Below, piece after piece: positions 46,769 to 55,091 of a stretch of 64,000 nt of DNA. Both the position numbers and the translations under genes were made by a program. The stretch covers positions 62,001 to 126,000 of the forward strand of contig NZ_CAKMMP010000020.1 in NCBI RefSeq assembly GCF_927798175.1. The letters run 5' to 3'. Position 1 is the stretch's first letter, and each line of letters begins with the position of its first letter. The notes below the pieces were generated by a model. It saw only the letters and a list, made by a program, of their open reading frames with translations. It searched no databases and was not told where the DNA came from. This DNA is from Paenibacillus sp. JJ-223 (GTDB lineage: Bacteria > Bacillota > Bacilli > Paenibacillales > Paenibacillaceae).

Positions 46769-47500
46769 TTATTCCAACACCTTTTTTTGCTCAACATGCA
46801 TGTTTATATGATGCAATTCCGGTTTTTTTTCAATCAGGGATAGGATATTTTTCCAATAGTAAATTTGTTTGGATTCGTATAGCTCATGATATATTTTCTC
46901 TATTAAATGCCAATCCTCTATAGTATCAAGTGTCCAACGATATTTAGAATAGTCTACTGGATTAAGATAATCATAAATCTTAAAATCACCTCTATTATTA
47001 TATATATATGGTGTAACATGCTCCCTAAAGGCTGGGGAAGAGGCATTGTAAAAGGCTTCTTCCAAAGATTTAAAAGAAAATATCTCAGCGTCCAGCCCTC
47101 GAGGGAAAGTTCTCTTGATAGTGTTGCTAACATAATCAAAATTCGTACTTTTGTAATGCGAAATCATGGATGACAGTATTTCACTATCGATTAGTGGACA
47201 ATCCGACGTAACACGAATAACGGTATCAGCCTTATAAGAAGAGGCTGCTTTATAATATCGATCAAGGACATCATTCTCGTTGCCTCTAAACACATTAACG
47301 CCGATTGCTTTTGCTTCATTGACAATAACATCATCTAATGCTGACTCGGTTGTTGCTATTACAATTTCGTTTATGCCTTTTGTAGAAGTAATCCTGTCCA
47401 CTACATGCCGAAGAATAGTTTTCCCATAAATCTTTCTCATCACTTTGCCAGGTAGACGAGTTGAGCCCATCCGAGCCTGAATAACTACAACGGCTGTCAT
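46769..47500 (-). CDS. pseF: SpsF-type cytidylyltransferase, probable CMP-pseudaminic acid synthetase
   Basis: A 243-residue nucleotidyltransferase-fold protein of the SpsF/NeuA type. It begins TAVVVIQARMGSTRLPGKVM, has DVLDRYYKAA and VIRVTSDCPLIDSEI (metal aspartate), and FPRGLDAEIFS. SpsF-like proteins form their own subgroup next to classic PseF. In this operon activation of pseudaminate with CMP is the missing step, so I assign it that role by context. Start at the ATG at 47500, 14 bp after the pseB stop. Confidence 0.8.
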   Translation of the reverse strand: MTAVVVIQARMGSTRLPGKVMRKIYGKTILRHVVDRITSTKGINEIVIATTESALDDVIVNEAKAIGVNVFRGNENDVLDRYYKAASSYKADTVIRVTSDCPLIDSEILSSMISHYKSTNFDYVSNTIKRTFPRGLDAEIFSFKSLEEAFYNASSPAFREHVTPYIYNNRGDFKIYDYLNPVDYSKYRWTLDTIEDWHLIEKIYHELYESKQIYYWKNILSLIEKKPELHHINMHVEQKKVLE

Positions 47501-47514
47501 TAATTTCACCCTTA

Positions 47515-48510
47515 TCAGATTAAATTCTCTTGAATCAACCAATCTCTAATTACCGATTTATGAATTGGGTTTAAAGACGGACTATCAGAAAGCCCTCCAG
47601 AGCTTAATGATGGATTTACATTATGAACTGAAGGTATTATAAACATATTCAGGTCTTCTTCTGCGATCAATTTCTCTTCAAACGTCATTAACTCTTCATA
47701 TCTCTTTTCGCCAGGTCGAAGCCCAATATTCCGTATTTCAACTTCTGAATCGATTCGATAACGTTTCGTTACCAAATCAATCATGACTTCTGCCAAGTCG
47801 CCTATACGGATGACCGGCATTTTCAGAACGAATACCTCCCCGCCCTGCGCTCTATTATTCGCCTGAAGTATGAGCTCTATCGCTTGAGATGGCGTCATCA
47901 TGTATCGAAGCATATTAGAGTCCGTTACGGTTATTCTTCTGTTCTCCAAGATTTGCTTTTTGAATAGAGGAATAACAGAGCCTCTTGATCCCATGACGTT
48001 TCCAAACCTTACAGATGAAAAAATGGTTCCCTTTGAGCCTTTTTGAAATTCGGCAGCCGAAATCAATCTTTCGGCTGTAAGCTTGGTAGCCCCATACGTA
48101 TTGGTTGGTGAAATCGCCTTATCCGTACTTGTGAACAGCACTTTGGTAACATCATTCTCTAAAGCCGCCTGTATCACATTTTGCGTGCCTATTACATTGG
48201 TCTGAACGGCTTCGAAGGGATTATATTCACACGAAGGGACATGCTTCATCGCAGCGAGATGAAATACATAGTCAATCCCCTCCATGGCTCTTGTCAAACG
48301 CTGCAGGTCTCTTACGTCACCGATCAGGTATCTAAGCCGATTTGCATCTTTTTGAAACTCAATGTTCATTTCATATTGCTTATGTTCATCCCTGCTGAAG
48401 ATCCGGATCACTTGGGGCTCTTCCAATAATAACCTTCTTACAAGGTGATTTCCGATCGTCCCGCTTCCGCCAATAATGAGAATTTTTTTACCATAGTATT
48501 CGTTATACAT
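47515..48510 (-). CDS. pseB: UDP-N-acetylglucosamine 4,6-dehydratase (inverting)
   Basis: A 331-residue SDR of the CapD/PseB group starting the pseudaminic pathway. Visible are ILIIGGSGTIGNHLVRRLL, DVRDLQRL, FHLAAMKHVPSCEYNPFEA, TSTDKAISPTNTYGATKL and RFGNVMGSRGSVIPLF. A 40-residue C-terminal tail rich in Ser/Leu (PSLSSGGLSDSPSLNP) extends beyond the usual end. A GTG at 48513 or the adjoining ATG at 48510 starts translation. It follows maf by 16 bp. Confidence 0.9.
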   Translation of the reverse strand: MYNEYYGKKILIIGGSGTIGNHLVRRLLLEEPQVIRIFSRDEHKQYEMNIEFQKDANRLRYLIGDVRDLQRLTRAMEGIDYVFHLAAMKHVPSCEYNPFEAVQTNVIGTQNVIQAALENDVTKVLFTSTDKAISPTNTYGATKLTAERLISAAEFQKGSKGTIFSSVRFGNVMGSRGSVIPLFKKQILENRRITVTDSNMLRYMMTPSQAIELILQANNRAQGGEVFVLKMPVIRIGDLAEVMIDLVTKRYRIDSEVEIRNIGLRPGEKRYEELMTFEEKLIAEEDLNMFIIPSVHNVNPSLSSGGLSDSPSLNPIHKSVIRDWLIQENLI

Positions 48511-48526
48511 CACTCATAACCGCCCT

Positions 48527-50308
48527 CTACATATTAATGGCATCAATTCTTCGGATAGACTCTTCGAAAACACTTTTCAGCATTGGAATTTTACTTTCGA
48601 TTTGCTTAATCAAGGTTCCTAAATGTTTATGAATAAGGTCTGCTTTTCGAATCAAATTCTGCTCAATCGCTATCAATGGCTGATGCTGGTCAAAATGCGC
48701 AATCTCAAGTGGTAAAACAATCTCATAAATGGCTGAGAACCATTCTCTGTAAGCAATGTTAGCCCAGGCTTTTTCAATTTCTGCGATGAGTTGTTGACAC
48801 TTGGCAGGTTTATTCCTGCTCAATTCCCGAATTGCACTCATTTTCTTCCCAAGTGCCGACATTTCATCTTTCATGATAACCAGATCATTCATTGTTGTAT
48901 TGATTTTTTCTCTTACAAGATTGATCGAATCCTCATCAACCCAGCTTCTGCCGTTGAATAACCCAGCAACTTTATCCGCAGCAAACTCATGATTTCGAAT
49001 CAGTTCATACACCTCTTCAATCGGCTTCCAAACGGTCCCCTCCAGAGAGACCCCATATCTCGTGGAATTAATGATTTCGATCCCAGGTAAAGCTTCAAAC
49101 AATTTTTCAAGTGAATCTTTCATAAAAATAAAGCTATCGCTTGCTTGATTATAGGAACCTTGAACGTTCGGAACCTTATGAGGCGCTTTTTCTATCAAGG
49201 AGGCTATTTTTTCATCATCGATATGTTCAACCCCATCGGCATAAAACTGCCCTCCCGGGAAAGACAGGTCTTGGCCCATCATGATGATTCTTCTCGCTCC
49301 CATCCACACGGCAGCCTGAATCGCTGTTCCCGTAACCGTCGGAGTCGGCGACAGTGCTGTGTGAGCTTTATCTATCCCCATAAAATATTGGGATACCTCA
49401 TCATTGCTCATTACAGCATGTATTTTATGATCCGTTTTTCGATCCGTAATTTCATAATAAGACGTAGACGCATATAATAGAGGTGCCTCCAGTGTTCTCG
49501 GATCCGAGAACACTTTTCCATTGATCGGACCACCATCCAACGTAACAGCAATGTGCGGCCGTATACCATGTTTAACAAGAGCTTGAATGCTTGAGCCGGC
49601 ACTTAGTATAAGTGCATGAGGGTATAATCGATTAATCCATTCTATATCCGCCTTCAAAGAAGGGCCTGAAGCTACAACCACAGCCGTACTATTTGGAAAA
49701 ACATTCTTTAAGCTTTCGATCGGAGTGGATGACAGCATATCGGCCATTTGGTAGAGTGCGTTACGAACCCAATCTTCCTTAAAAAATTGGTGGGTTTTCA
49801 GGTTCGAGTCATACGTCACTTGAAACTCCTCAAACTTGCTCTTGATCCCTCTCAAAACATCCATCTCCCGCTCCAAATAATAGCGAAGGGCCACAAAGGC
49901 AAGAGTCTGCTGCATATGGATAGCGGCCATATAGAAAACTGCATTTAATTGATCTTCCCCAATCCCTATATAATACAGATTCCGATGGTTGAGCAAATCC
50001 CTAAGGTCATAATTTACTAAAGTCTTATAAAATTGATGAATATCAGGCTCGTACACATACAACAGCCGGTCAGGGTACATCTCCAACAAATCGGCTATGG
50101 CCAAGCCTTGGGCAAACCCATATATGAAGATGCATTCCGTGCTTGCAACCGATTCGCGAACAGCCTGAAGCCATTCATGATCCTGTTCAACGCGTTCAAT
50201 GTAAGTGAAGCTGTCTTCCTCAGGGTAAGTTTCGAACGAAGCGAATTTATGTGCAACATGAGAAAAACGTTCTTTCAGTACATTTAAATTTAACATTAAA
50301 TTCGACAA
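48527..50308 (-). CDS. maf: Maf-family motility accessory factor, likely flagellin glycosyltransferase
   Basis: A 593-residue protein with the 6-hydroxymethylpterin pyrophosphokinase MptE-like (DUF115) core. FPNSTAVVVASGPSLKADIEW starts it at about 207, followed by HIAVTLDGGPINGK and IIMMGQDLSFPGGQFYADG. Maf proteins link pseudaminic or related nonulosonic acids to Ser/Thr of flagellin. It heads the pse operon and sits beside the flagellin-chaperone genes, which supports that role. A weak sigma-D-like -10 (ACCGATAA) lies upstream without a matching -35. Confidence 0.88.
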   Translation of the reverse strand: MSNLMLNLNVLKERFSHVAHKFASFETYPEEDSFTYIERVEQDHEWLQAVRESVASTECIFIYGFAQGLAIADLLEMYPDRLLYVYEPDIHQFYKTLVNYDLRDLLNHRNLYYIGIGEDQLNAVFYMAAIHMQQTLAFVALRYYLEREMDVLRGIKSKFEEFQVTYDSNLKTHQFFKEDWVRNALYQMADMLSSTPIESLKNVFPNSTAVVVASGPSLKADIEWINRLYPHALILSAGSSIQALVKHGIRPHIAVTLDGGPINGKVFSDPRTLEAPLLYASTSYYEITDRKTDHKIHAVMSNDEVSQYFMGIDKAHTALSPTPTVTGTAIQAAVWMGARRIIMMGQDLSFPGGQFYADGVEHIDDEKIASLIEKAPHKVPNVQGSYNQASDSFIFMKDSLEKLFEALPGIEIINSTRYGVSLEGTVWKPIEEVYELIRNHEFAADKVAGLFNGRSWVDEDSINLVREKINTTMNDLVIMKDEMSALGKKMSAIRELSRNKPAKCQQLIAEIEKAWANIAYREWFSAIYEIVLPLEIAHFDQHQPLIAIEQNLIRKADLIHKHLGTLIKQIESKIPMLKSVFEESIRRIDAINM

Positions 50309-50524
50309 ATCAACATACCACCATTCTGGGCTTTATATTTCATTTATCGGTATACGCTGAATGGAAATGAACATTTCCCCAAAAATACTGAAATGAAGGA
50401 GAGACGCGCTCTCCCCCAATGTAAAGATAATGAAAACGCAACTTTCAACTCTATTCCGTTAACTTCGCCAGGTTCTAACTTCCCTTGTTTTCTCTTGCCC
50501 TGATCGTTACCAAAAAACACAAAT

Positions 50525-50572
50525 GACCCATACGAAGAATGCTTTTCTCAAAGCGCTTTTCGTATGGGTCCA
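50525..50572 (-). terminator. Rho-independent terminator after fliT
   Basis: GACCCATACGAA and its complement form a 12-bp outer stem with an inner AAGCG/CGCTT-type pairing. T-rich sequence follows on the minus strand. Confidence 0.8.
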
Positions 50573-50587
50573 AGTTTTGTCGTGAAG

Positions 50588-50932
50588 TCATTTTCGCTGG
50601 TCAATAAACAGACCATCTATCATATACGTTTGATGATATGCATTTTGCTGTACACGAATTACTCCCTGTTTCTGCGTCCATTCCCCTGCTTCATCTTTCA
50701 GCTGATGCATCCGACGAAGGATGCTGCTATCAAAACCTAGGATGTCTTGAATAATTTCACGATGCTGATCATTAATTTCGGATCGAAGCAATTGAAGCTC
50801 CTTCATGATTTCTTCCCTTGTTTCGGTCATCCGTGTAAATTCATCATGATCCCATTGGTCCAGATGTTGAACCGCCTCTTCGGTAATCTCTTGCAGCTTC
50901 CCGAGTAAAATATCAACCTTGCCCGTACTCAT
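50588..50932 (-). CDS. fliT: FliT-like flagellar chaperone
   Basis: A 114-residue, almost entirely helical charged protein (residues ~5-90). It overlaps the fliS stop by one base (TGATG) and ends the fliD operon. Position and size correspond to FliT, the chaperone/export partner of FliD, but the family is weakly conserved and I rely on context. The C-terminal part is polar (QNAYHQTYMIDGLFIDQRK). Confidence 0.65.
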   Translation of the reverse strand: MSTGKVDILLGKLQEITEEAVQHLDQWDHDEFTRMTETREEIMKELQLLRSEINDQHREIIQDILGFDSSILRRMHQLKDEAGEWTQKQGVIRVQQNAYHQTYMIDGLFIDQRK

Positions 50933-51315
50933 CAAGCTCCACCAGAAATTCCGGAGATTTTACTCGCTTCCATCCAAGCTTCACGCAGTTCCAACAAGTG
51001 TTCCAATACTTCATTGGCTTTTGTTGCATCCTTGCGAACATTGGATTGAATCAAAAGGTGCAGCATATACTCATATATTGCTAATAGATCTTTGGATATG
51101 CTGTAATCAAAATTAAGGGAAGAAATTAGCTCGTTTACGATGGCCTGAGCCTTACAGAGATTATTGTTCGCTTTCTCGTGGTTACGTTCACTAATGCCTT
51201 CTATTCCAGCCCGGACGAATCGAATCGCCCCATCGTACAACATAATCAGCAATTTGGATTTTGACGCGGTCTGGGCTTGGGCTTGCTGATATTTCTGATA
51301 GGGTGAGTTGATCAA
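50932..51315 (-). CDS. fliS: Flagellin chaperone FliS
   Basis: A 127-residue helical-bundle export chaperone for flagellin. It has NSPYQKYQQAQAQTASKSKLL, the typical tyrosine-containing N-terminus, then LLIMLYDGAIRFVR. In B. subtilis FliS also takes part in the Hag-FliW-CsrA switch by sequestering flagellin. The start codon is TTG at 51315, 9 nt after GGAGGAA. It lies 24 bp after fliD. Confidence 0.93.
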   Translation of the reverse strand: MINSPYQKYQQAQAQTASKSKLLIMLYDGAIRFVRAGIEGISERNHEKANNNLCKAQAIVNELISSLNFDYSISKDLLAIYEYMLHLLIQSNVRKDATKANEVLEHLLELREAWMEASKISGISGGA

Positions 51316-51339
51316 TGTCTTCGTTCCTCCTTCTAAATC

Positions 51340-52842
51340 CTAGAAACCAGCCAGTGCCGATGATGTTGAATTATACCTGTTTATAGCTGTCTCCATAGCG
51401 GTGAATTTTTTATAATAGTTGGTTTCGATTCTGTTCAGTTTACTGGTCAGCTCGCCGATGCGACGGTTCAAAGCTGTAAGCTCTTCCCCCATGGTGCTAT
51501 TGGCCATAAATGTTGAGGTCAGATCTTTGCTTACTTGGGAAGTACCAGCAGTCTCGGCCATCTGCTGCAAAGATACATTGGTGATTTTACGCATTTTTGC
51601 AAGCAAACCGTCCGATTGTTTATAGTCATTATCCGTAAAGGATGAACTATAATTGGTTGAGAAGAAATTGGTTACAATATCCGGATCTTTCTCCAGAGCT
51701 TCTTTAAGCTTGTCTGTATCCAGCTGCAATTTACCATTGGTCTGATACGTCCCCGTTGTAATCCCGAGTTCAGTCAGCATCAAAGGTTTTTTGACAGTTG
51801 ATTTGGTACCATCGGCATTAGTGACCTCAACCGTTCTCCCGATATCCACGCCCTGCAGCATCGCTGTTCTCATATCCGATATGGTTCTCTGCAATATGCT
51901 GTCGTTTTTGAGCATGCCGCTTTTGGCTTTATCGGTCCAGAGCTTGGCTTCCTCATCACTCATTGCAGCTCGTTCTTCTGTAGACAATGGCGCATATTTT
52001 TTATAGCGTTCTTCACTAACTTTACTATTCAAGGAAGACAAAACATCATTGTAGGCATCTACGAAGCCTTGAACCGCCTCTACGACTTTATCTGTATCCT
52101 TGGAGACCACAATCCGGGAGGCTGTGCCGTTTGTTGGAGTTGTTTCATTGAGCGTTAATGCAACTCCATTGATATCAAAGGTGTTGGATGATTTAGTAAC
52201 CGTAAGCCCATTGATGACAGCTTCGGCGTCTTGCCCCGGTTTTGATACTAGACCAAACGCACTGGTGATCCCGGGATCGATTTGCAAAGCGGTTGATCCC
52301 GTAGTTTTGCTTGTCAGGGACAAACCATTATTGGGATCATAAATAGCGGTTACTCCTGCAGTTTTATTGTTATTTACTTTAGCTACAAAAGCATCGATCG
52401 TATCTCCGGCATTCAGATCAATTTGGGCATTACCAATTTGGTACGTTCCTGTAGCAATGTTAAGCTCTCCAAGCGTTTTAGCCGATTTTTTTTCTGCCGT
52501 CCAGTTTCCTGAAACCTCGCTTGAGGCCGTCGCCAAGCGATTTACTTTCACTTCAAACACACCGCTCGCTGACGATGAGGCTACAGCAGTCACCGCCGTA
52601 GTATTTCCGGTAACAGTTGCTTTCTGGGCATTCATCACGGTGCTTGAACTTAGTTTTGTTATTTTGTCTTGAAGAAACGTGACCATCTTCGTGCTCACTT
52701 CTCTGTAACTTTCCCTCTTCCATTCCATAAGCTGTTTCTGTTGATTCAGTTTGTTGAGAGGTACGCTTTCTGCAGTCATCAACTTCTTGACCATTGCATC
52801 AATATCCAAACCTGAAGAAAAACCCGAAATTCTGGTAACCAT
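51340..52842 (-). CDS. fliD: Flagellar cap protein FliD (HAP2)
   Basis: The 500-residue filament cap promotes flagellin folding at the tip. The N-terminal FliD_N motif (ISGFSSGLDIDAMVKKLMTAE) and a C-terminal coiled region (LNRRIGELTSKLNRIETNYYKKFTAME) are both clear. The central part has the serine/threonine-rich beta structure normal for this protein. It follows flaG by 16 bp in a sigma-D operon. Confidence 0.95.
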   Translation of the reverse strand: MVTRISGFSSGLDIDAMVKKLMTAESVPLNKLNQQKQLMEWKRESYREVSTKMVTFLQDKITKLSSSTVMNAQKATVTGNTTAVTAVASSSASGVFEVKVNRLATASSEVSGNWTAEKKSAKTLGELNIATGTYQIGNAQIDLNAGDTIDAFVAKVNNNKTAGVTAIYDPNNGLSLTSKTTGSTALQIDPGITSAFGLVSKPGQDAEAVINGLTVTKSSNTFDINGVALTLNETTPTNGTASRIVVSKDTDKVVEAVQGFVDAYNDVLSSLNSKVSEERYKKYAPLSTEERAAMSDEEAKLWTDKAKSGMLKNDSILQRTISDMRTAMLQGVDIGRTVEVTNADGTKSTVKKPLMLTELGITTGTYQTNGKLQLDTDKLKEALEKDPDIVTNFFSTNYSSSFTDNDYKQSDGLLAKMRKITNVSLQQMAETAGTSQVSKDLTSTFMANSTMGEELTALNRRIGELTSKLNRIETNYYKKFTAMETAINRYNSTSSALAGF

Positions 52843-52858
52843 TCGCTTCTCCTCCTCA

Positions 52859-53230
52859 TTATATTTTTTTGTCTACGATGATTCCCGTGATCTCCATCAT
52901 CTTCGCAACCACGTCCAAAATTTTTTCAGGCGGGATTTCACGAATCAGGTCCCCGGTTTCTTTATTCAAAACTTTGATTGTAATGGCATGAGTTTTATCA
53001 TGAACAGATATTTCCAATGTTCTCTGGGGTCCCTGAATGGCCTCGATGGCTCTCTGCAATTCCCGAATAGATTGTTCCTGGGTTTGATGCAGCTTGGGTA
53101 TGGTGGTTACGGGTGGGGGCTGCAAAGTTGAATCGACATCATTCGGATTGGAGGACGAATCGCTTTTTGGATAGGGCCTCATTGGTACAGGCAAGTTCCC
53201 GCTAATTCCGTTCGAAATACTCGAGTCCAT
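52859..53230 (-). CDS. flaG: FlaG-family flagellar protein
   Basis: A 123-residue protein with a disordered, Pro/Ser-rich first 50 residues and a conserved C-terminal FlaG domain (LEISVHDKTHAITIKVLNKETGDLIREIPPEKILD). FlaG proteins influence filament length or export; the precise function is unsettled. It is the first gene of the flaG-fliD-fliS-fliT operon, preceded by a sigma-D promoter. The B. subtilis equivalent is yvyC. Confidence 0.9.
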   Translation of the reverse strand: MDSSISNGISGNLPVPMRPYPKSDSSSNPNDVDSTLQPPPVTTIPKLHQTQEQSIRELQRAIEAIQGPQRTLEISVHDKTHAITIKVLNKETGDLIREIPPEKILDVVAKMMEITGIIVDKKI

Positions 53231-53288
53231 ACTTTTCCTCCATTTGGTTTAAAATAAAATATCCAGCTTCTTCCCATCGTTAACTTAT

Positions 53289-53315
53289 ATATCGGTAAAA
53301 TTTCGCTATTCTTTA
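53289..53315 (-). promoter_or_regulatory. Sigma-D promoter for flaG-fliD-fliS-fliT
   Basis: On the minus strand TAAA (53312-53315), exactly 15 bp, then ACCGATAT (53289-53296). This matches the sigma-D consensus TAAA-N15-GCCGATAT with one mismatch. It lies just beyond the hag terminator and 59 bp before the flaG start. Confidence 0.85.
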
Positions 53316-53337
53316 TGAATTTCAAGAAATTTAATTA

Positions 53338-53370
53338 AAAAAAAGACCTCGCTTGTAGCGAGGCCTTTCC
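53338..53370 (-). terminator. Rho-independent terminator after hag
   Basis: GGCCTCGCT and AGCGAGGTC pair around a 3-nt loop and run straight into eight T on the minus strand. It starts 16 bp past the flagellin stop. Confidence 0.92.
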
Positions 53371-53386
53371 AAACATGTTTTCGAAA

Positions 53387-54166
53387 TTAACGCAGCAAGG
53401 ACAGAACGCCTTGTGGCGCAGAGTTTGCTTGAGCAAGCATGGATTGGGAAGCTTGCAGCAAGATGTTGTTTTTGGACAGGGCAACCATTTCTTTCGCCAT
53501 GTCAGTATCACGAATACGGGACTCGGAAGCAGTCAAGTTCTCAACTGTTGTTCCCAAGTTGTTGGAAGTGTATTCGAGGCGGTTTTGCACCGCACCCAGG
53601 TTCGCACGTTGTGTAGCTACTTTTTCAATCGCTGCACTAATATCGGACAAAGCTGTTCCTGCACTCAGGTTCGAGAAGCCAGTTGTTACAACTTTGGCAA
53701 TGTTAATTTTGAATTTAGCATCATCCGCTTGGATGGATACGTTTGAACCTGCAGCACCTTTGATTTTGATGCCGTTGAAGTTTGTGTTGGACATGATGGA
53801 ATCGATTTGTTTACCAAGCTGTCTCAACTCGGCGTTGATGTTGGATTTATCTCCGGAGCCGTATGTTCCGTTTTCTTTCTGTACGTTCAGTTCTTTCATA
53901 CGTCCCAGCATGGAGCTGACTTCGTTCATTGCGCCCTCTGCAGTTTGTGCAAAAGAGATCCCGTCTTGAACGTTACGTTGAGCTTGCTCCAAACCACGGA
54001 TTTGACCGCGCATTTTTTCGGAAATCGAAAGACCTGCAGCGTCGTCAGCCGCGCGGTTGATACGCAGACCGGAAGACAATTTCTCCATGTTTTTGCTTGC
54101 GTTTGCACTGTTCAGACCCATGTTGCGGTGTGTATTCACTGCTTGAAGATTGTGGTTGATAATCAT
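53387..54166 (-). CDS. hag: Flagellin
   Basis: The 259-residue filament subunit has the conserved D0/D1 N-terminus (MIINHNLQAVNTHRNMGLN, LSSGLRINRAADDAAGLSIS) and C-terminus (SRIRDTDMAKEMVALSKNNILLQ, ending in QGVLSLLR). The variable middle is short, so it is close to the minimal flagellin size. The start ATG at 54166 follows GGGAGG. A sigma-D promoter and a CsrA-type hairpin lie in the leader. With Maf and pse genes nearby, Ser/Thr in residues ~120-190 are candidate glycosylation sites. Confidence 0.96.
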   Translation of the reverse strand: MIINHNLQAVNTHRNMGLNSANASKNMEKLSSGLRINRAADDAAGLSISEKMRGQIRGLEQAQRNVQDGISFAQTAEGAMNEVSSMLGRMKELNVQKENGTYGSGDKSNINAELRQLGKQIDSIMSNTNFNGIKIKGAAGSNVSIQADDAKFKINIAKVVTTGFSNLSAGTALSDISAAIEKVATQRANLGAVQNRLEYTSNNLGTTVENLTASESRIRDTDMAKEMVALSKNNILLQASQSMLAQANSAPQGVLSLLR

Positions 54167-54196
54167 TTGATTTTCCTCCCTGAAATGGTAATATTC

Positions 54197-54210
54197 CCAC
54201 ATCCATGTGG
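54197..54210 (-). promoter_or_regulatory. CsrA-binding hairpin in the hag leader
   Basis: The leader RNA reads CCACATGGATGTGG, a 5-bp stem with GGA in the loop. It contains ACATGGATGT, almost the SELEX consensus for CsrA (ACARGGATGT). It lies 17 nt upstream of the hag ribosome site, which itself contains AGGGAGGA, so CsrA could bridge the two as it does on B. subtilis hag mRNA. Confidence 0.7.
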
Positions 54211-54262
54211 TATAAGCGTCTTCACAGGTCGGCCGCCCCGAAGATTTCTCGCTCTACTATAT

Positions 54263-54290
54263 ATATCGACATCATGCCGTAACTTGTTTA
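54263..54290 (-). promoter_or_regulatory. Sigma-D promoter for hag
   Basis: On the minus strand TAAA (54287-54290) and GTCGATAT (54263-54270) are 16 bp apart. The -10 differs from GCCGATAT at one base. The promoter is about 100 bp before the start codon, giving the leader that holds the CsrA hairpin. Confidence 0.78.
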
Positions 54291-54339
54291 TAGCTTGGCA
54301 ACAATTTTATACATATTTTTTTCAAATAGAAACGGTTTA

Positions 54340-54579
54340 TTAAGAACCGCTATTCCCGCGATTCAGCTTTTTGACCTCATCCTTCAGTTTAGACAAATCC
54401 ATGGCAGCGTCCTGATTGCTTTGCTGAATGGCATCAAGAATTTCTTTACGATAGATTTCGATGTCACGGGGCGCGGTTATTCCTATTTTTACATTTTCGC
54501 CATCTACCGAAATCACGTTAAGAATGATATTATCGGCAATTACAATCGATTCGCCTTTTTTCCTTGATAAGACCAGCAT
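54340..54579 (-). CDS. csrA: Carbon storage / translational regulator CsrA
   Basis: A 79-residue RNA-binding dimer starting MLVLSRKKGESIVI, with the RNA-contacting segments LVLSRK and the KIGITAPRDIEIYRKEI strand. In Bacillus-type bacteria it blocks hag translation. It is coupled to fliW (TAATG overlap), whose product antagonises it. The promoter region of hag begins just downstream. The C-terminal tail (DLSKLKDEVKKLNRGNSGS) is normal for Gram-positive CsrA. Confidence 0.95.
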   Translation of the reverse strand: MLVLSRKKGESIVIADNIILNVISVDGENVKIGITAPRDIEIYRKEILDAIQQSNQDAAMDLSKLKDEVKKLNRGNSGS

Positions 54580-54992
54580 TAAACATCTCCTCCTTCTTCC
54601 TCTCTTTTCCACAGATAATGCTTTGTCCTGTAATCCGTATTTTGAAGAACAATCTGCTTGCCAAGCTTTTTCTCCCGATTGAATACCACAGGAGCCAATA
54701 AGTTAGCCGAAGATTTGGACATTTCGCTGTGAATCGTAATGATGCTGCGAACCATGACCTGGCCAGGATCGGTTATCGAAAGCTCATCCACGTTCTCGGG
54801 AGAAAGTTCAAACTCATAATCCACTTTAAAGTCGAAGGGATTAATTGTAATAAACGAGATCGCCGGATCGTCAACCGCGGTCAACAGGCTAAATACTTCG
54901 TCATGCTGCTGTATTTCAAAGGCTTTTAGTTCTTCAAAGCCAGGCAGACCTTTTGAAAAGGTATAAATCTCTTTCATTGTCGTTTCACTCAC
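54579..54992 (-). CDS. fliW: Flagellar assembly factor FliW
   Basis: FliW binds flagellin and CsrA to couple filament assembly to hag translation. Family features are FSKGLPGFEELKAFEI, LLTAVDDPAISFITINPF and LLAPVVFNREKKLGKQIVL. The frame opens with an ATG at 55013 lacking a ribosome site. GAGGTG lies just before a GTG at 54992, which I prefer (137 residues). A terminator for flgL sits only 17 bp upstream of the ATG, so expression likely needs read-through or a promoter within flgL. Confidence 0.92.
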   Translation of the reverse strand: MSETTMKEIYTFSKGLPGFEELKAFEIQQHDEVFSLLTAVDDPAISFITINPFDFKVDYEFELSPENVDELSITDPGQVMVRSIITIHSEMSKSSANLLAPVVFNREKKLGKQIVLQNTDYRTKHYLWKREEEGGDV

Positions 54993-55030
54993 AAGTCTCA
55001 CCTCAGGATTCATTTTTTAATCTGAATAAA

Positions 55031-55062
55031 AAAGCTATGGACCGTTCCATTGGCCATAGCTT
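55031..55062 (-). terminator. Rho-independent terminator after flgL
   Basis: AAGCTATGG and CCATAGCTT pair with a 14-nt loop and lead into TTTTTATT on the minus strand. Confidence 0.82.
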
Positions 55063-55091
55063 AATTGTTTGTGCAACTATTGAACAGAAAA

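Noticed and set aside
41837..48510. Legionaminic or sialic acid pathway instead of pseudaminic acid
   Set aside because: PseC, PseG and PseI signatures are those of the pseudaminic branch; no NeuC-type UDP-GlcNAc hydrolysing epimerase is present.
50330..50400. Sigma-D promoter for the maf-pse operon
   Set aside because: ACCGATAA is a fair -10, but the position 15 bp upstream reads TCAT, so there is no -35. Kept only as a remark.
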